NCBI RefSeq assembly: GCF_006716425.1
Contig: NZ_VFOZ01000001.1
Location: 6,138,001-6,202,000, forward strand
DNA length: 64,000 nt
Direction of reading: 5' to 3'
Source of the DNA: Actinoallomurus bryophytorum
GTDB lineage: Bacteria > Actinomycetota > Actinomycetes > Streptosporangiales > Streptosporangiaceae
The notes under the pieces are model-generated. The model made no database searches. It was not told where the DNA came from and was given only the letters and a program-made list of their open reading frames with translations. Position numbers and translations under genes: made by a program. Below, in pieces: positions 42,076 through 49,813 of this stretch; within the stretch, counting starts at the first letter, position 1; each line of letters opens with the position of its first letter.

Positions 42076-43506
42076 ATGAAGCGCACCGTCCGAAACTTTG
42101 TCAACGGCTCGCAGTCCGACGCCGCCGACGGCCGTACCGCCGATCTGATCAGCCCGGTCACCGGTGAGGCGTTCGGCACCGCGCCGGTCTCCGGCCAGGC
42201 CGACGTCGACGCCGCGTTCGAGGCCGCGTCGTCCGCCTTCGAGGGCTGGCGGGACACCACTCCCGCCGAGCGCCAGCTCGCCCTGCTGCGCATCGCGGAC
42301 GCCTTCGAGTCCCGCGCCGACGAGCTCGTCGCGGTGGAGTCGGAGAACACCGGCAAGCCGCTCGGCCTGACGACGTCGGAGGAGATACCTCTGATGCTCG
42401 ACCAGATCCGCTTCTTCGCCGGCGCGGCGCGCGTCCTGGAGGGCCGGTCCGCCGGGGAGTACATGGCCGGCCACACCTCGTTCGTCCGGCGCGAGCCCAT
42501 CGGAGTGTGCGCGCAGGTCACGCCGTGGAACTACCCGATGATGATGGCGGTGTGGAAGTTCGCGCCCGCGATCGCCGCCGGTAACACGGTCGTGCTCAAG
42601 CCTTCGGACACCACACCTGCCACGACCTCCCTGATGGCCGAGATCGCGGCCGAGTTCCTCCCGCCGGGCGTGTTCAACGTGGTCTGCGGCGACCGCGACA
42701 CCGGCAGGCTGCTCGTGGACCACCCGGTGCCGCAGATGGTCTCGATCACCGGCTCGGTGCGCGCCGGCATCGAGGTGGCGCGCTCGGCCGCGAACGACCT
42801 GAAGAACGTCCACCTGGAGCTCGGCGGCAAGGCGCCCGTCGTCGTCTTCGACGACGCGGACGTCGAGGCCGCGGCCGCCGCGATCGCCGAGGCGGGCTAC
42901 TTCAACGCGGGCCAGGACTGCACCGCCGCGACCCGCGTACTCGCGGGCCCGGGCGTGCACGACGACTTCGCCGCGGCCCTCGCCGAGGTCGCCGCCTCGA
43001 CCAAGACCGGCCTGCCCGACGATGAGGACGTGCTGTACGGCCCGCTGAACAACGCGAACCAGTTCGACCGGGTGAGCGGGATCATCGACCGGCTGCCGTC
43101 GCACGCCTCCGTGCGCGCCGGCGGCTCCCGCGTGCGTGACAAGGGCTTCTTCTACGCGCCGACGGTCGTGTCCGGGCTGCGCCAGGACGACGAGGCGGTC
43201 CAGGACGAGATCTTCGGCCCGGTCATCACCGTCCAGCGGTTCTCCGACGAGGACGAGGCGGTCCGCTGGGCCAACGGCGTACGCTACGGTCTCGCGTCGT
43301 CGGTCTGGACCCGCGACCACGGCCGCGCGATGCGCATGGCCAAGCGCCTCGACTTCGGCTGCGTCTGGATCAACACCCACATCCCGCTCGTGGCCGAGAT
43401 GCCGCACGGCGGCTTCAAGCACTCCGGCCAGGGCAAGGACCTGTCGATGTACGGCTTCGAGGACTACACGCGCGTCAAGCACGTGATGTCCAACATCGAG
43501 GCCTGA
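42076..43506 (+). CDS. Aldehyde dehydrogenase, gamma-aminobutyraldehyde/betaine-aldehyde dehydrogenase-like
   Basis: A 476-residue NAD(P)-dependent aldehyde dehydrogenase. The catalytic Cys282 lies in [11 protein letters not shown], the general-base Glu248 in [10 protein letters not shown] and the oxyanion Asn152 in TPWNYPMM. The family closing motif is [20 protein letters not shown]. Its position 21 bp after the polyamine-type permeases suggests that it oxidises aminoaldehydes such as 4-aminobutanal formed from imported putrescine. The deaminating enzyme is not encoded nearby. AAGGGAGG precedes the ATG. Confidence 0.93.
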   Translation: MKRTVRNFVNGSQSDAADGRTADLISPVTGEAFGTAPVSGQADVDAAFEAASSAFEGWRDTTPAERQLALLRIADAFESRADELVAVESENTGKPLGLTTSEEIPLMLDQIRFFAGAARVLEGRSAGEYMAGHTSFVRREPIGVCAQVTPWNYPMMMAVWKFAPAIAAGNTVVLKPSDTTPATTSLMAEIAAEFLPPGVFNVVCGDRDTGRLLVDHPVPQMVSITGSVRAGIEVARSAANDLKNVHLELGGKAPVVVFDDADVEAAAAAIAEAGYFNAGQDCTAATRVLAGPGVHDDFAAALAEVAASTKTGLPDDEDVLYGPLNNANQFDRVSGIIDRLPSHASVRAGGSRVRDKGFFYAPTVVSGLRQDDEAVQDEIFGPVITVQRFSDEDEAVRWANGVRYGLASSVWTRDHGRAMRMAKRLDFGCVWINTHIPLVAEMPHGGFKHSGQGKDLSMYGFEDYTRVKHVMSNIEA

Positions 43507-43516
43507 GCCCCGGCTC

Positions 43517-44095
43517 CTAACCGTCGCGCCGGGGGCCCGCGTGCTCCCGGTGTGACGGCCGCAGGACGGGTACGTCCTCGGGCTTACCGTCCTCGCGCAG
43601 GACGCTGTACATCACGGCGTCGCGCCATTCACCGTCACGGAAGCCGTAGCCGCGCAGCACACCCTCACGGGTGAACCCGGCCTTGCTCAATGCCCACTGC
43701 TCGGCGGTGTTGGTGATCTCGGTGATCGCCTGGATCCGATTGACCTGCGTGTGGGCGAACAGGTAGTCCACCAGCAACCGCTGGGCCTCCGTGCCGTACC
43801 CGAGCCCGCGCACCTTGGGCAGCATGCCGATGCCGATGTTCCAGCAGTAAGAGGTGAGCGTCGTCCCCTGCCGGCGCCAGTTCACGAGGCCGAGCGGCTC
43901 GGCCGAGCGCACGACCATGAGGGTGCCCCCCTCCCTGGTCAGCAGGCTGGTCTCCTCCCAGCGCCGCCGGAGCCATCGCGGGTCGAACCATCCCCGCCAG
44001 CTGTGCTCCCCGGACGCCTCCGGATCCCCCAGGAGCCGTTCGATCACCGCGAGGTCGTCCTCGGCCACCGGCCTCAGCCGCAGTTGATCGTTCAT
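43517..44095 (-). CDS. GNAT N-acetyltransferase (RimJ/RimL-like)
   Basis: A 192-residue GCN5-related acetyltransferase. It shows the N-terminal LRLRPVAEDDLAVIERLLGD, the acetyl-CoA-binding loop PKVRGLGYGTEAQRLLVDYL and the late ITEITNTAEQWALSKAGFTR typical of RimJ/RimL-like enzymes. The substrate could be a ribosomal protein N-terminus or a small amine. It is a single gene, convergent with the aldehyde dehydrogenase, and appears leaderless: TAAGCT lies 8 nt before ATG 44095. Confidence 0.88.
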   Translation of the reverse strand: MNDQLRLRPVAEDDLAVIERLLGDPEASGEHSWRGWFDPRWLRRRWEETSLLTREGGTLMVVRSAEPLGLVNWRRQGTTLTSYCWNIGIGMLPKVRGLGYGTEAQRLLVDYLFAHTQVNRIQAITEITNTAEQWALSKAGFTREGVLRGYGFRDGEWRDAVMYSVLREDGKPEDVPVLRPSHREHAGPRRDG

Positions 44096-44103
44096 GCTCG
44101 CAG

Positions 44104-44109
44104 AGCTTA
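44104..44109 (-). promoter_or_regulatory. -10 box (TAAGCT) for a leaderless start
   Basis: TAAGCT on the minus strand lies 8 nt before ATG 44095. A perfect palindrome AGGAGGCCTCCT (44116-44127) lies immediately upstream and may be an operator. Confidence 0.45.
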
Positions 44110-44206
44110 GACATCAGGAGGCCTCCTCTGTCCAGCGGGCACGGCCGCTTGTGGTCGGCGACGACCCGTGGATCCGCCCTCCGGTCCTGGCGGCCGGCGG
44201 TTCCGG

Positions 44207-44327
44207 TTACTTCAGCGGAGGGAGGCCAAGGACGAATCCGCCCTGCCGACCCTGCGTACGCGCTTTTCTGTGCCGGCGGCGGGGTGAAGGCCGGACCGGG
44301 CTCGGGCGGGACCGCGCCGTACTGCCG
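44207..44327 (-). pseudogene. Internally deleted remnant of an LppU/SCO3897-type gene
   Basis: The plus-strand stretch 44201-44240 (TTCCGGTTACTTCAGCGGAG, then CCAAGGACG) matches the 3' end of the intact gene at 46230. The stretch 44264-44327 (CTTTTCTGTGCCGGCGGCGG, then GCGCCGTACTGCC) matches its 5' end. The part in between, about 300 bp and including the membrane helix and most of the outer domain, is missing. N-terminal (YGAVPPEPGPAFTPPP) and C-terminal (VLGLPPLK-stop) peptides lie in different frames, so the copy is dead. The rest of the 44096-44412 gap shows nothing else. Confidence 0.75.
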
Positions 44328-44412
44328 GGACCTCGCCGATGACCCGGCCGTATTCGGGGAACGGGGGAGAACCCCCCCAGCCGACCGAGGCCACAGATGG
44401 TCGGTCCACCGC

Positions 44413-45465
44413 TCACTCGTCGTAGGTGATCGGGTGGGGAAAATCCTTAAGCTTGATCTTGAACACTTCTAGGGGCTTGACCGGATGGTAGGCCCGCAGC
44501 TCGGGAACCCTGACGACGGGCCTGGGCCAGCCTTCGGGAACAGCGCCATTGAATATGGTAAAGTCCTTCTTTCTGCAGACATGGACCCAACCCTCGATAT
44601 CCTCGGGTGCCTCCTTCAGTGCCCTTACATAATAATAAGAACCCCCCGTTGTCTCGTCTCTCCCGTTTTCCTTATAGCCCACTCGCCCTTTAAAAAGGGC
44701 GGTAAAACTCGGAACATCCGAGTTTTCGTCCGCGCAGATCGCCGGATCGCCATCCTTGTAAAGTCGGCCGTCGGCCTTCCAGAACGGTTGACGTGGCTCC
44801 AATGCGCTCAAGCGTGCGGGTGACCCATGATAGACGACCCGGTCTCCGTAATCGTTTGCGTAGCGAAGTGGCTGTCGACCGGCGGCGGCACCCGGGGCTT
44901 TGGCGTCGATGATACGTCTGATCCGTGTCTCGACGCGGTCTCCTAGCACCTTACCGAAGGAGCGTTCCGTTTTTTCGCGGAGGACGGCGACGAAACGTCT
45001 GGCGAATATTCGAGTACCCGCGATGAGTGACCGCGCATAAAACGCGGCCGTACCGGCGGTGAAGGCGGCCGAAGCGATGGCCCATGCTGCGGCGGCGGCA
45101 ACCATGGATGCCAATCCGATGAGGAGATATTTAAGGGCCTTGACGATCGCGGCGGCGATTTCGTGGACGTCGGCGAGGGCATGCAGGATGGTGGCGAGGC
45201 TGAGGAGATGCCCGGAGTCGTCACTGTCGCGCTGGTACTCGGCCCAGAAGGCGGTGAGTGCGTCAACGTGGTCGCCGGCGTTGTTCGCCGCGATCTCGCT
45301 GATCGCGCTGTGTGCGGTGGGGGTGACGTCATCGACGAGCGCGGTGGCACAGGCCCGGTAGGCGGCGGCGCATTCGTCCAGCCTGTCCTCGTCCTCGGTG
45401 GGCCACAGATCCACGCCCACCATCCCCAGTGCGGCCTCCAGTTCCGGCGGAATCATCAGCGCCAC
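44413..45465 (-). CDS. Polymorphic toxin-like protein: WXG/ESX-type N-terminus and divergent C-terminal effector domain
   Basis: A 350-residue protein. Residues 1-100 are helical, in the style of ESX-exported proteins (RLDECAAAYRACATALVDDV, then ALTAFWAEYQRDSDDSGHLL). An Ala-rich membrane segment covers about 110-155. The C-terminal 150 residues form a compact module: VVYHGSPARLSALEPRQPFW, DGDPAICADENSDVPSFTAL, then TTGGSYYYVRALKEAP. The HGS start with a later CADENSD hints at an ADP-ribosyltransferase-like toxin, but that is a guess. The DNA of this part is visibly less G+C-rich than its surroundings, suggesting transfer. GTG 45465 has AAGGG upstream. ATG 45456 overlaps the previous stop. 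No immunity gene is recognisable downstream. Confidence 0.7.
   Translation of the reverse strand: MALMIPPELEAALGMVGVDLWPTEDEDRLDECAAAYRACATALVDDVTPTAHSAISEIAANNAGDHVDALTAFWAEYQRDSDDSGHLLSLATILHALADVHEIAAAIVKALKYLLIGLASMVAAAAAWAIASAAFTAGTAAFYARSLIAGTRIFARRFVAVLREKTERSFGKVLGDRVETRIRRIIDAKAPGAAAGRQPLRYANDYGDRVVYHGSPARLSALEPRQPFWKADGRLYKDGDPAICADENSDVPSFTALFKGRVGYKENGRDETTGGSYYYVRALKEAPEDIEGWVHVCRKKDFTIFNGAVPEGWPRPVVRVPELRAYHPVKPLEVFKIKLKDFPHPITYDE
44704..44726. other. Perfect hairpin with T-run inside the toxin gene
   Basis: AAAACTCGG-AACAT-CCGAGTTTT is a perfect 9-5-9 inverted repeat inside the coding sequence, ending in four T residues on either strand. It looks like a weak intrinsic terminator. 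A second inverted repeat, CGCCCTTT-AA-AAAGGGCG, ends 2 bp before it (44684-44701). Confidence 0.6.
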
Positions 45466-45914
45466 CGGGCCGCCCTTCGGCTGTCCCTCGTGACGCGCCC
45501 GAGCGTCATCGCCCGGCCCGGCTCCCCGGCTTCTTCCGTGGAACGGCTCACCTCGAACGCCGAACCGGGAAGATCCTGGCCGACGGCGTGCACGGCGGCT
45601 GTGATGTCACGTTCCGTGTCGGCTGCTCGGTCGGCCATCTCTTGTATCGCTGTGCCGGTCTGGTCCAGATTTGCGTGAAGATGCCCGCATGCCTGGCCGA
45701 GCATCTCGTTGACCTGGTCGACGACCGCGCCGATGACGCCCGTACCCCACGGCGATCGCCCGCCACCGTCGATGGCCGCGAGCAACGCGCCGGTGTGCTG
45801 CCCGAACAGGTCGGCGGAGCCCCGCATACGCCGCGCGGCGCTGTACAGGGACGCCTCATCGGTTATCAGCTCGGGCGCACCGGCACCGCTCACGGCCGAA
45901 TCCTCACTTTTCAC
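45456..45914 (-). CDS. WXG100-like small helical protein next to the toxin
   Basis: A 152-residue protein. Its middle is a long helical hairpin (EASLYSAARRMRGSADLFGQ, then WGTGVIGAVVDQVNEMLGQA, then AIQEMADRAADTERDITAAV). It is like WXG100/PE-type partners of ESX secretion, with the Trp between the helices. The C-terminal 30 residues are basic. It overlaps the toxin start by 10 bp and the previous gene's stop by 11 bp, so all three are coupled. It may be the secretion chaperone or co-exported partner of the toxin. Start GTG 45914 is preferred over the upstream ATG 45950. Confidence 0.65.
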   Translation of the reverse strand: MKSEDSAVSGAGAPELITDEASLYSAARRMRGSADLFGQHTGALLAAIDGGGRSPWGTGVIGAVVDQVNEMLGQACGHLHANLDQTGTAIQEMADRAADTERDITAAVHAVGQDLPGSAFEVSRSTEEAGEPGRAMTLGRVTRDSRRAARWR

Positions 45915-46143
45915 CCTCAGATGATCCCAGCGCGCGTCGTACCTCGGCAATGGATCCGGATCGGTATCGAACCAGGTGGCGCCGTCCGGGCGCCGTGACG
46001 AGGCGGATCGTCCGGTCCTGTGACAAGCGCCACGCCGGGTGGTCCGGTGGCACCGGAACGACCCGCTGCGCCGCGGATTCCGCGTTGCCCGCGAGCCCGG
46101 CCATCTTCCGCGCGACGAGGCGTCGCCGGGTGACCGAGCTCAT
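45904..46143 (-). CDS. Small protein of unknown function heading the toxin module
   Basis: A 79-residue basic protein (MSSVTRRRLVARKMAGLAGN, then HPAWRLSQDRTIRLVTAPGR, then RYRSGSIAEVRRALGSSEGE). The ATG is at 46143, and the frame continues to the overlap with the WXG-like gene. No known family is recognised. Its coupling to the next two genes suggests a shared job, for instance as an accessory of the ESX-type export of the toxin. Confidence 0.5.
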   Translation of the reverse strand: MSSVTRRRLVARKMAGLAGNAESAAQRVVPVPPDHPAWRLSQDRTIRLVTAPGRRHLVRYRSGSIAEVRRALGSSEGEK

Positions 46144-46229
46144 GGCGGGGGGCCGGCCGCTTAACCCCCGAGTTCCGCGCGCCGGCGCTGGAGATCCCCG
46201 GTGCGGCTGCGCCGCAGCGGGGATTCCGG

Positions 46230-46637
46230 CTACTTCAGCGGAGCCAGGCAAAGGACGTACCCGGCCTTGCCGATCTTGCCTTTCCAGTAAACGCTCGTGG
46301 CGGTCGGAAATGGTTTGCAGATGCCCGCGGAATCCAGGCTGACATCGGCCTGGGTCTTGTTCTCGACCTTTCCGACGACCTTGAGTGCGGCGTCCCCGCT
46401 GGTGCAGCCGACCACCTTGATGCTGTCGTTGTTCGGCTTGGTCACGCAGTCGTTGACGGCGGCCGAGTCGGGGTTGGACCCGCTGGAGGCCAGTGCCGCG
46501 ACGACGATGCCGACCACGATCAGCGCGAGAACGACGAGAGCGATGATCCGGCGGCCGCGCCTTTTCTGCGGCGGCGGCGGCGTAAAAGCGGGACCAGGCT
46601 GCGGCGGGACGGCGCCGTACTGCTGAGGCTCGGACAT
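46230..46637 (-). CDS. LppU/SCO3897-family membrane protein
   Basis: A 135-residue protein. A Pro-rich cytoplasmic N-terminus (QYGAVPPQPGPAFTPPPPQK) and a basic RRGRR precede one membrane helix (IIALVVLALIVVGIVVAALA). A small extracellular domain follows with three or four cysteines (VNDCVTKPN, VVGCTSGDA, AGICKPFPT, YVLCLAPLK), as in LppU/SCO3897. Function is unknown. GAGGAGAAAAAG precedes ATG 46637. A deleted copy lies 2 kb away in the same orientation, on the far side of the toxin cassette. Confidence 0.85.
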   Translation of the reverse strand: MSEPQQYGAVPPQPGPAFTPPPPQKRRGRRIIALVVLALIVVGIVVAALASSGSNPDSAAVNDCVTKPNNDSIKVVGCTSGDAALKVVGKVENKTQADVSLDSAGICKPFPTATSVYWKGKIGKAGYVLCLAPLK

Positions 46638-46802
46638 CTTTTTCTCCTCGGAACGAGCTATTTGCCCTTCTTTGATGCCAAAAGCGGCGAGACGGTTCAC
46701 TCATTGACGGGATGAAAGACGCGGCGCGTCTCGGTCCGGGCCTCTGGACGTCGTGCCCTCCGGCGGTTTTGATGACCTCGTCGGCGACGGGAGAACGCAT
46801 TC

Positions 46803-47792
46803 ATGGACACGGAGGCCGCCCTGCTCACGCGGATCCTGGGCGCGACCGGAGTGAGCCCGGACCAGGTGGCCGGATTCCGGCGGCTCGAGGGCGGCACCTT
46901 CAACACCGTCCATCTGGGCAGGCTCGTGGACGGGACCGGTCTCGTGCTGAAACTCGCCCCCGATCCCCGTGAGCCGGTGCTCACGTACGAAGAGGGGATC
47001 CTGGCCACCGAGGCCATGTACTACCGCCTGGCCGCCGGCTGTTCTGGCGTCAGCGTGCCCTCCCTGGTGCACCTCGACACGGGAGACGCGATCGTGCCGG
47101 GAGGATTCCTGGTGATGTCGGAATGCCCCGGCACCTCGTGGTTCGAGCTCAGGACGCGGCTCGCCGAGCCGGAGCGCGCCGAGGTGCGGGCCGAGCTCGG
47201 CCGGCAGGTGGCGCGGCTGCACACGATCACCGGAACCGGCTTCGGTTACCCGGCGCTGTCGGTGGGACCGCTCCGGCCGAGCTGGCGGGAGGCGTTCGCG
47301 GACATGGTCGACGCGATACTCGCCGACGCCGGGCGGTTCGCCGTCGAGCTGCCACGCCCCGCCGCGCGGATCCGTGAGCTGTTCACCGCCATGGCGCCCG
47401 TGCTCGACGAGGTGACGGTGCCCGTGCTGGTGCACTTCGACATGTGGGACGGCAACATCCTCGTCGACCCGGACGCGGGCCGCGTCGGCGGCGTGATCGA
47501 CGCCGAACGCGCGTTCTGGGGTGACCCCCTCGCGGAGTTCGTCTCGCTGGCGCTGTTCACCGAGATCCAGGACGACCACGCACTCGTCCACGGATACCGG
47601 TCCGCCGGTGGATCGCTGACCTTCGACGACGCGGCGCTGCTGCGGCTCTCGCTCTACCGCGCCTACCTCTATCTGCTCATGTGGGTGGAGACGGCGCCCC
47701 GGCGCTACGACGAGAAGCACCGGGCACGGCTGCGGTCGCTGGCCTTCCACCCGCTGGCGGAGATCCTGGACACCTGGTCGGCGCAGCCCTAG
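46803..47792 (+). CDS. Aminoglycoside phosphotransferase (APH)-family kinase
   Basis: A 329-residue kinase-fold protein. The N-lobe has EGGTFNTVHLGRLVDGTGLV, with Lys in LVLKLAPDP as the ATP ligand. The catalytic loop is VHFDMWDGNILVD (HxDxxxxN), and the metal-binding Asp lies in GVIDAERAFWGD. Such APH enzymes phosphorylate small hydroxylated molecules, sometimes antibiotics. No resistance context is present, so the substrate is unknown. A second gene on the minus strand begins 166 bp upstream. Confidence 0.88.
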   Translation: MDTEAALLTRILGATGVSPDQVAGFRRLEGGTFNTVHLGRLVDGTGLVLKLAPDPREPVLTYEEGILATEAMYYRLAAGCSGVSVPSLVHLDTGDAIVPGGFLVMSECPGTSWFELRTRLAEPERAEVRAELGRQVARLHTITGTGFGYPALSVGPLRPSWREAFADMVDAILADAGRFAVELPRPAARIRELFTAMAPVLDEVTVPVLVHFDMWDGNILVDPDAGRVGGVIDAERAFWGDPLAEFVSLALFTEIQDDHALVHGYRSAGGSLTFDDAALLRLSLYRAYLYLLMWVETAPRRYDEKHRARLRSLAFHPLAEILDTWSAQP

Positions 47793-47833
47793 CGGGACGC
47801 GCCACGCCGGGGGAGCTGGTGGCCCCGGAGAAA

Positions 47834-47876
47834 ATCAAGTGAGAGTCTGGGCCTGCCCAAGAAAAGATCAAGTGAG
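47834..47876 (+). promoter_or_regulatory. Direct-repeat operator of the ImmA/IrrE gene pair
   Basis: ATCAAGTGAG occurs twice (47834-47843 and 47867-47876), exactly 33 bp apart, about three helical turns. A palindrome TGGGC-CT-GCCCA (47848-47859) lies between. The block ends 10 bp before GTG 47887. This spacing fits cooperative binding by the XRE domain of the downstream protein. Confidence 0.6.
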
Positions 47877-47886
47877 GAGCCGGCGC

Positions 47887-48633
47887 GTGTCCATCCTTGC
47901 GACCTCCGACCTGACCTCCGATGCGGGTGACCGGCTCGGAGCGCTGCTCGGCCCGCGCGCGGCGCGGGTGCTCACGACCTACGCGGTGCCGTGCCTGCAC
48001 TACGCGCACTGGCAGGCGCTGTGGAGGTTCCGCCTCGCCGAGTGGACCAACGACACGACGTACGGCACCGACCGGTACCACTGCCTGTGCGAGACGTTCG
48101 GGGAAATGGCACGCCAGCGGATCCCCGGCGTGCGGGTGCACCTCCCCAAGGACCGGCTCGGCACGCCGTTCACCGTCTCGGCCGGCCGGTGGCTGGTCTA
48201 TCCCTGGCGGTACGGCAAGACGCGTGACGACCGTTACCATGGTCTGCCGTTCAACGAGGAGACCGGGATCCGCTCGAAGATCGTCGGTGGGGGGCCGCCC
48301 GGGCAGCAGGTGCTGGAGTACGAGGGCCTGCCCGCGGTCCCGCTGTCGAATGTCGTCATCCTCGCCTGGGCCGGCAACCGGCACGAGGGGCTCACGCGTG
48401 CCTTCCTCGCCTCGCCCGTGGTCTACGAGGACCTGCTGTACTGGCGCGACGACACGTTCATCGAGCTCGACGTCGAGGCGGGGCGCCACCCGTACGGACT
48501 GCCGCCGATGCCGGGCCTGCCCGCGGCCACCGAGGTACCCCGGCCGCCCGAGTTCGACATCGGCCTCATCGACAGCGAGCGAGGCATCGATTTCGGCGCG
48601 GCGGACGATGAGATGACCGGAACCGATGGCTAG
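47887..48633 (+). CDS. Unknown protein paired with an XRE-ImmA/IrrE protease
   Basis: A 248-residue soluble protein with no known domain. Notable stretches are LLGPRAARVLTTYAVPCLHY, WRFRLAEWTNDTTYGTDRYH-CLCETFGEMA, FTVSAGRWLVYPWRYGKTRD and GGPPGQQVLEYEGLPAVPLS. The last third ends in an acidic tail. It lies just upstream of an HTH-ImmA/IrrE gene, an arrangement also seen in toxin-antitoxin and phage-repressor systems in which the metalloprotease cleaves a repressor. Whether this protein is the target, a toxin or an accessory is open. GTG 47887 lies after the operator repeats, so longer starts are rejected. Confidence 0.68.
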   Translation: MSILATSDLTSDAGDRLGALLGPRAARVLTTYAVPCLHYAHWQALWRFRLAEWTNDTTYGTDRYHCLCETFGEMARQRIPGVRVHLPKDRLGTPFTVSAGRWLVYPWRYGKTRDDRYHGLPFNEETGIRSKIVGGGPPGQQVLEYEGLPAVPLSNVVILAWAGNRHEGLTRAFLASPVVYEDLLYWRDDTFIELDVEAGRHPYGLPPMPGLPAATEVPRPPEFDIGLIDSERGIDFGAADDEMTGTDG

Positions 48634-48676
48634 GGTGATGGACCGCCGGTGACGAAAGGGGACGGAGGAGGCCTGC

Positions 48677-49810
48677 GTGGACGCCCGACGCGATGGTGGC
48701 CTCCTCGCTGTTCCTCCACTCGACGAGGCGGAGCCCACCGCGTTCGCCCCGGAACGCCTGACCCTCGCGCGTGAGCGGAGCGGGCTGACCAAACGCGACC
48801 TGGCCGCCCAGGTGGGCGTCACGGCCGCGGCGATCACGCAGTTCGAGCGAGGCCAGGCGCGCCCGTCCGCCGAGACCCTCACGCGCCTCGCCGCCCGGCT
48901 CGGGTTCCCGCTCGGCTACTTCGTGGCGGGCCGCCCGGTGCTGCCGGTGGCCGAGGAGGCCACCCACTTCCGCAGCCTGCGTACCACTCGCGTGTACGAA
49001 CGACGGCAGGCGCGGGCCACGATGAGCCACCTGGCCGAGGCGGTACGGGTGATCCAGACCGTCGTACGGCTGCCGGAGCTGCGGCTGCCGCGTCTCGGCG
49101 AGGAGCTGGAGCCGGAGGAGGCCGCACGCCGCCTCCGCGCGGAGTGGGACCTGCCCGCCGGCCCGGTCCACCACCTCGTACGCCTGATCGAGGCCAACGG
49201 CGCCGTGGTCAGCATGGCGCGCTTCGGCGCGGGGGAGCGGATCGACGCGTTCTCCTGCCGCCCGGCCGGCCTCGACCGGCCCCTGATCTGCCTGTCCCGC
49301 GACCGCGGCAACCCGCTGCGCCGCCGTTTCAGCGCCGCACACGAGCTGGGACACCTGCTCCTGCACGACGAAGCGTCACCGGGCGACCGCGCGCACGAGC
49401 AGGAGGCGAACCGCTTCGCCGCCGAGTTCCTGACACCGGCACGGGAGATCGCCGGTCTGCTGCCCACACGCCTCGACTTCGCCTGCCTGCTGGAGATCCA
49501 GCGCGCCTGGGGAGTCTCGGTGCAGGCCCTGCTGAGACGCAGCCGCGAGCTGGAGCGCATCGGCGACGAGCTGTACCGCAAGGGGATGGCGACCCTGACG
49601 CGGCTGGGGTGGCGCAGGGACGAGCCGACGGGGGAGTACCCCACCGAATGGCCCGCCCTGCTCGCCGAGGCCGTCGCCCTCGGCGAAGAACGCGGCCTGA
49701 CCGAACCGACCATCGCGTCCCGCCTGCGCCTGCCCCTGACCGAGGTGCGCGAACTGCTCAGCCACGTCTCCGACGACCGCCCGCGCCTCCGCCTCGTACC
49801 GCCCGGCTGA
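48677..49810 (+). CDS. XRE-family HTH regulator fused to ImmA/IrrE metallopeptidase
   Basis: A 377-residue regulator-protease. An XRE helix-turn-helix (about residues 30-80: LTLARERSGLTKRDLAAQVG, then VTAAAITQFERGQARPSAET) is followed by the ImmA/IrrE domain with the zinc motif AAHELGHLLLH at about residue 220. The third ligand is probably in HEQEANRFAAEFL. The C-terminus has helical LERIGDELYRKGMATLTRLG. Such proteins cleave repressors after a DNA-damage or stress signal, or act as antitoxin/regulator of the partner gene. GTG 48677 has GGAGGAGG upstream, 43 bp after the partner gene. Confidence 0.9.
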   Translation: MDARRDGGLLAVPPLDEAEPTAFAPERLTLARERSGLTKRDLAAQVGVTAAAITQFERGQARPSAETLTRLAARLGFPLGYFVAGRPVLPVAEEATHFRSLRTTRVYERRQARATMSHLAEAVRVIQTVVRLPELRLPRLGEELEPEEAARRLRAEWDLPAGPVHHLVRLIEANGAVVSMARFGAGERIDAFSCRPAGLDRPLICLSRDRGNPLRRRFSAAHELGHLLLHDEASPGDRAHEQEANRFAAEFLTPAREIAGLLPTRLDFACLLEIQRAWGVSVQALLRRSRELERIGDELYRKGMATLTRLGWRRDEPTGEYPTEWPALLAEAVALGEERGLTEPTIASRLRLPLTEVRELLSHVSDDRPRLRLVPPG

Positions 49811-49813
49811 CAC

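Noticed and set aside
41206-43482. A 758-codon minus-strand frame over the permease and aldehyde dehydrogenase genes.
   Set aside because: Shadow of strongly biased third codon positions. The two plus-strand genes have all catalytic motifs.
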